This document shows positions 61,196 to 64,000 of a stretch of 64,000 nt of DNA, piece after piece (position 1 is the first letter of the stretch; every line of letters begins with the position of its first letter). Source of the stretch: DATGPD01 sp041398565 (GTDB lineage: Bacteria > Planctomycetota > UBA1135 > UBA2386); contig JAWKUN010000003.1 in NCBI GenBank assembly GCA_041398565.1, positions 930,001 through 994,000 of the forward strand, in the 5' to 3' direction. Under the pieces are notes generated by a model that did not search any database, had not been told where the DNA came from, and was given only the letters and a program-made list of their open reading frames with translations. The translations under genes were made by a program, and so were the position numbers.

Positions 61196-61741
61196 GTGGC
61201 GCCGTGCGTCTCGTGGCCGGATGTCATGGACGTAGACGGATCCGGCAGACGGGTGACGTGGCTGTTTTCAACCGGGCCGCGCCAGACGATCTCGCGCGAG
61301 GGCTGCTTCGCCCCAGGCAGCGCGATCGAGAGCCACGTTGTCGCCCACCGGGCGATGTCGAACCGGAACGCCGCGCGTGACACCGTCACCGACGTCAACG
61401 AGGTACGCAGCGTGCGGGGCGGCTCCGGTTTCACGCCGCAGGCCCTTGCGACGATCGGCGCGCGGCTGACGGCCGCCGATGTGCCGGACCGCGGGCGGGC
61501 GTTCGACCAGGGGCCGCGGCTCGGCGTCCCCATCGCTCTCGGCTTCGTGACCGGGTGGGCTGAGTCGCTGCGCGTGCTGAACTGTTCGTTGCCCCTCGAC
61601 GCGACGGCCGTTGCGCGGGGGCGCAACCTGTTCACGCAGACCTGCCTTGCGTGGCACGGTGGTTCGAAGTGGACCGCTCGGCTCGGGTGTGCGACATCGT
61701 CCGGTGGTCGATCCCGACATCCACGGCCGACGTGCGGGTAA
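61196..61741 (+). pseudogene. degenerate cytochrome-c-like gene fragment
   Basis: A frame of 181 codons contains TAVARGRNLFTQTCLAWHGG and SKWT, which corresponds to a class-I cytochrome c haem site (CxxCH followed by GGxKWT). The second Cys is Trp (TGG), so haem attachment would fail. Upstream phrases such as VNEVRSVRGGSGF look like a di-haem or cytochrome-peroxidase-type protein. The frame ends shortly after and the reading continues in other frames, so the gene appears decayed. Confidence 0.45.
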
Positions 61742-62163
61742 TCGGCGAACCTCCGGTCTCGCGGTGCGCGACCTGCGACGGCGACCACCAGGAATGCGAC
61801 TGCGACCCGGGACCGGGCAGCGCCGCCGCGGCACTCGCAGACCGGGGATGACCCTCAGCCGTCGCCGTGACCATCTACGCCTGCGGCACGAGCTGCAGCC
61901 AAGCTGACCGAGACACGATCTCGGCCACTCACCTCCCGGCGCCGCCGCTTTGTAGAAAGGTCGAGGAGGCGCAGGCCGTGGCTTCGCGGCTGCATGGGCT
62001 GACGTGAATGCGGCGGGAGTCTCGCGCGCGTGGCCAGGGGCCTGTCCGCCCGCCTCACGTGGACGGCACCGCTCGGCACGTGCGTTGCGGAGTCGGAGGC
62101 GTCGGACGCGATGCCGTCTCCGGGTGACGCGCCGGCATGCCGAACACACACGGATCATCAGCC
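61742..62163. other. noncoding spacer of about 420 bp
   Basis: No supported gene is visible. The sequence has mixed composition and short interrupted frames, consistent with decay on the chromosomal side of the island. Confidence 0.4.
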
Positions 62164-62580
62164 ATGAAGTCCTCTTCCATCCTCGTTTTCGCAGGAGCTT
62201 CCGTCTTGGTCGTCGCCTGCACTTCCACCGAGCCACGCGCGACCGCACGCGACTCCTTCGGCAACTACGCCACCACCGCCAACTACAAGTCGATGCAGCG
62301 GGCCGAGTTCACTACGGCCATCCGGGCTGGCTTGAGCGACTTCGACGTTCGCAAGCAAGAACTGGAAACGCGCGCGTCGAAGCTCGGACAGGAGGTGATC
62401 AATCGCCTGCACGAACAGCTGCCTCGGTTGGAGGAGCAGCGCACGAATCTGGTCAACGAGATGGCACGACTGGACGCTGCCCTCGACAAGGACTGGCCCG
62501 ACCGCCGGGAGGACACGCAGGCGGCCTACGACGAGTTGCGCAGCAGCCTGGATGCGGCCTACGCCGAGGTCCTCGGCTAG
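62164..62580 (+). CDS. small coiled-coil lipoprotein
   Basis: This 138-residue protein starts with a signal peptide and lipobox (MKSSSILVFAGASVLVVAC, Cys19). The mature part is helical with heptad-like leucines and charged residues (LHEQLPRLEEQRTNLVNEMA). No family is recognised; it resembles stress-related or outer-membrane-associated small lipoproteins. It precedes the DUF2383 gene by 109 bases on the same strand and may share its control. Confidence 0.7.
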   Translation: MKSSSILVFAGASVLVVACTSTEPRATARDSFGNYATTANYKSMQRAEFTTAIRAGLSDFDVRKQELETRASKLGQEVINRLHEQLPRLEEQRTNLVNEMARLDAALDKDWPDRREDTQAAYDELRSSLDAAYAEVLG

Positions 62581-62640
62581 GCGCCGGCCAGGCACTCAGC
62601 AGGGACCGGCGCCTTCGCGGCGCCCTCCTCAGTCAGCAAG

Positions 62641-62668
62641 CACGAGTATCGACAATCACGAGTATCGA
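62641..62668 (+). promoter_or_regulatory. 12-bp direct repeat upstream of the DUF2383 gene
   Basis: The sequence CACGAGTATCGA occurs twice, at 62641-62652 and 62657-62668, with a 16-base period and 21 bases before the ATG. This arrangement fits a regulator-binding site overlapping the promoter, but no specific factor can be named. Confidence 0.4.
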
Positions 62669-62689
62669 TCGCCGACACGGACACGAATC

Positions 62690-63160
62690 ATGGAAACGAA
62701 AGCCAATCTGACCGAACGCACACTTGCCGCGCTGCAAGACCTCATCCGAATCAACATCGACAGCGCCAAGGGATTCCGGGAGGCGTCCGACGCGATCGCC
62801 GATGCCAATCTGGCTCGCTTGTTCCAGGATGTCGCGCGCATCCGCGACCGCCATGCGGTCGAGCTGCAGCAATCGGTGCGCATCAATGCCAGGAGCGCAG
62901 CGGACGATGGCAGCGCACTGGGCACCTTGCATCGCTGGTGGTTGGACCTGAGGGCCTGGGTGAACGATGGCGATCCCTACGCGGTCTTGGCAGAAGTGAT
63001 GCGGGGCGAGGACGCGATCAAGGAGGCCTACGAGCGCTTGCTGCGCGACGTCGCGGGCAATCCGCTCAGTCCGGTGCTCCACCGTCAGTTCGCCGAGATC
63101 CTGGCGACCCACGACCAGATGCACCAGCTGCACGAGAGGCGCGGGAAGGTCGCCAAGTGA
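62690..63160 (+). CDS. DUF2383 (PA2169-like) four-helix-bundle protein
   Basis: This 156-residue soluble protein fits the DUF2383/PF09537 family, a ferritin-like helical bundle of unknown function often induced by stress. Features are LNDLI-like LAALQDLIRINIDSAKGFRE at the start, FQDVARIRDRHAVELQQ in the middle and GEDAIKEAYERLL near the end, with conserved Glu/His at helix positions. The ATG at 62690 gives the usual length. It is convergent with the sigma-54 regulator gene. Confidence 0.82.
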   Translation: METKANLTERTLAALQDLIRINIDSAKGFREASDAIADANLARLFQDVARIRDRHAVELQQSVRINARSAADDGSALGTLHRWWLDLRAWVNDGDPYAVLAEVMRGEDAIKEAYERLLRDVAGNPLSPVLHRQFAEILATHDQMHQLHERRGKVAK

Positions 63161-63202
63161 CGCGCCGTGCCTGCAGCCTCTCCACGAATCCGCGAGGTGC
63201 CG

Positions 63203-64000
63203 TCAGCTGTTCTTGGCGGCGTAGACCTGCAGGCGGGTGTAGAGCGTCTTGAGACTCATGCCGAGCATCTGCGCGGCTTCCTTCTTGTTACCGTCCGTGT
63301 GACGAAGCGTCGCCTCGACCAACAGTTGCTCGGCTTGGGCGACTGTCATGCCGGTGTGGATCGTCAGCGTCTCGCGGTCCCCGCCAACTTCCGACGTCGT
63401 GACGCGGCTCGCGGGCGCCGTGGGAGCGGCGGCCGCGACCGTCGCGTTCGCCTCGGCTTCGATCTCGATTGCGTCGGGGACGTCGCGCAACAGCAGGTCG
63501 TTGGGCTGGATCTCCTCCTTCGACATGATGTAGGCGCGTCGCAGCGTGTTGTAGAGTTCACGGACGTTGCCGGGCCACTCGTGCTGCTCGAGCCGGCGCA
63601 GCGCCGCCGTGCTGAGCGTGCGGACGTCGTCATACTCGTCGTTGAGGGTGTCGAGGAAGTGCTGCGCCAGCATCCGAATGTCGCTGCGGCGCTCGCGCAA
63701 CCCTGGCAGGTGGATGGGGAACACCAACAGGCGATACAGCAGATCGTGGCGGAGCTTGCCGGCAGCCACCGCTTGCTCGGGATCGCGGTTCGTGGCGGCG
63801 AGCACGCGCACGTCGACCTCGATCTCTTCCTGGCCACCGACTCGCGTCACCTTCCCTGTCTCGAGCACCCGCAGCAGGCGGACCTGAAGCTCGATCGGCA
63901 TCTCGGTGACTTCGTCGAGGAACAGCGTGCCCTGATCGGCCTGTTCGAAGAGGCCCTTGCGGCGCTTGTCGGCACCGGTGAACGCGCCACGTTCGTGGCC
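63203..64000 (-). CDS. sigma-54-dependent transcription regulator, C-terminal part (NtrC-like)
   Basis: The visible 265 residues are the C-terminal part of an AAA+ enhancer-binding protein that activates sigma-54 RNA polymerase. The GAFTGA loop is present at the window edge, followed by GTLFLDEVTEMP (Walker B), LAATNRD and WPGNVRELYNTLRRAYIM. After a linker, a Fis-type helix-turn-helix (EAAQMLGMSLKTLYTRLQVY) ends the protein. The Walker A motif and any receiver domain lie beyond the window, so the signal and type (response regulator or not) are unknown. Confidence 0.93.
   Translation of the reverse strand, partial: GHERGAFTGADKRRKGLFEQADQGTLFLDEVTEMPIELQVRLLRVLETGKVTRVGGQEEIEVDVRVLAATNRDPEQAVAAGKLRHDLLYRLLVFPIHLPGLRERRSDIRMLAQHFLDTLNDEYDDVRTLSTAALRRLEQHEWPGNVRELYNTLRRAYIMSKEEIQPNDLLLRDVPDAIEIEAEANATVAAAAPTAPASRVTTSEVGGDRETLTIHTGMTVAQAEQLLVEATLRHTDGNKKEAAQMLGMSLKTLYTRLQVYAAKNS

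Noticed and set aside
1..64000. CRISPR array, rRNA, replication origin or prophage structural genes
   Set aside because: No regularly spaced short repeats, no rRNA, and no phage structural or replication gene were recognised.

Overview
The window is GC-rich, densely coded bacterial chromosome. It probably comes from a planctomycete, and this is inferred from gene families only. The families are tandem DUF1080 proteins beside a nucleoside/sugar permease, a Tat-exported Gfo/Idh/MocA protein, several membrane Ser/Thr kinases with TPR tails, an ECF sigma factor overlapping a kinase gene, a kinase fused to a formylglycine-generating-enzyme-like domain, and an ECF sigma factor fused to a surface domain. 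There is no rRNA to confirm this. Most genes of the core part lack a recognisable Shine-Dalgarno sequence.

Positions 1-15 kb hold a truncated NhaC antiporter, a GT39-like glycosyltransferase, a Tat-exported Gfo/Idh/MocA protein, a Ser/Thr kinase, a permease plus double DUF1080 pair that looks like carbohydrate catabolism, a GT4 glycosyltransferase, an S46 dipeptidyl peptidase and a TrkA-N/RCK membrane protein. Positions 15-26 kb hold a GNA1162-like lipoprotein, a HEAT-like protein next to a metzincin-like lipoprotein, an atypical kinase, a secreted beta-rich protein, and an ECF sigma/kinase operon preceded by an 80-bp tandem repeat. Positions 26-37 kb hold an ankyrin protein, a 1288-residue membrane-anchored protein, a carboxypeptidase-regulatory-like protein, an AmpG-like permease, a TPR-like protein and the sigma fusion. 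Positions 37-47.4 kb hold a tightly coupled MoxR/DUF58/VWA (Bat-type) operon, a trypsin-like protein, a thioesterase, a B12-radical SAM enzyme, a cysteine-dioxygenase-family protein and a TPR lipoprotein.

A tRNA-Arg(UCG) gene at 47459 marks the left end of an apparent 13.5-kb genomic island. A perfect 75-bp copy of the 3' half of the tRNA plus its downstream flank recurs at 60956-61030. Between the copies the DNA is visibly AT-richer in places and several genes carry clear Shine-Dalgarno sequences. The cargo includes a reprolysin-like protease with four 156-bp VCBS-type repeats, two excisionase-like DNA-binding proteins, a divergent ECF sigma/kinase-FGE pair, a secreted protein of unknown function, and a secreted protein with a MACPF-like signature. 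Two IS66 left-end remnants and an esterase fragment lie among them. I found no integrase.

Right of the island there is a decayed stretch (a frameshifted IS1380-type transposase fragment and a cytochrome-c-like pseudogene), then a small lipoprotein, a DUF2383 protein and the C-terminal part of a sigma-54-dependent regulator that runs off the window. Three secreted proteins, two in the island and one in the core, seem to share a C-terminal beta-rich domain of about 120 residues. This suggests that the island came from a related lineage.
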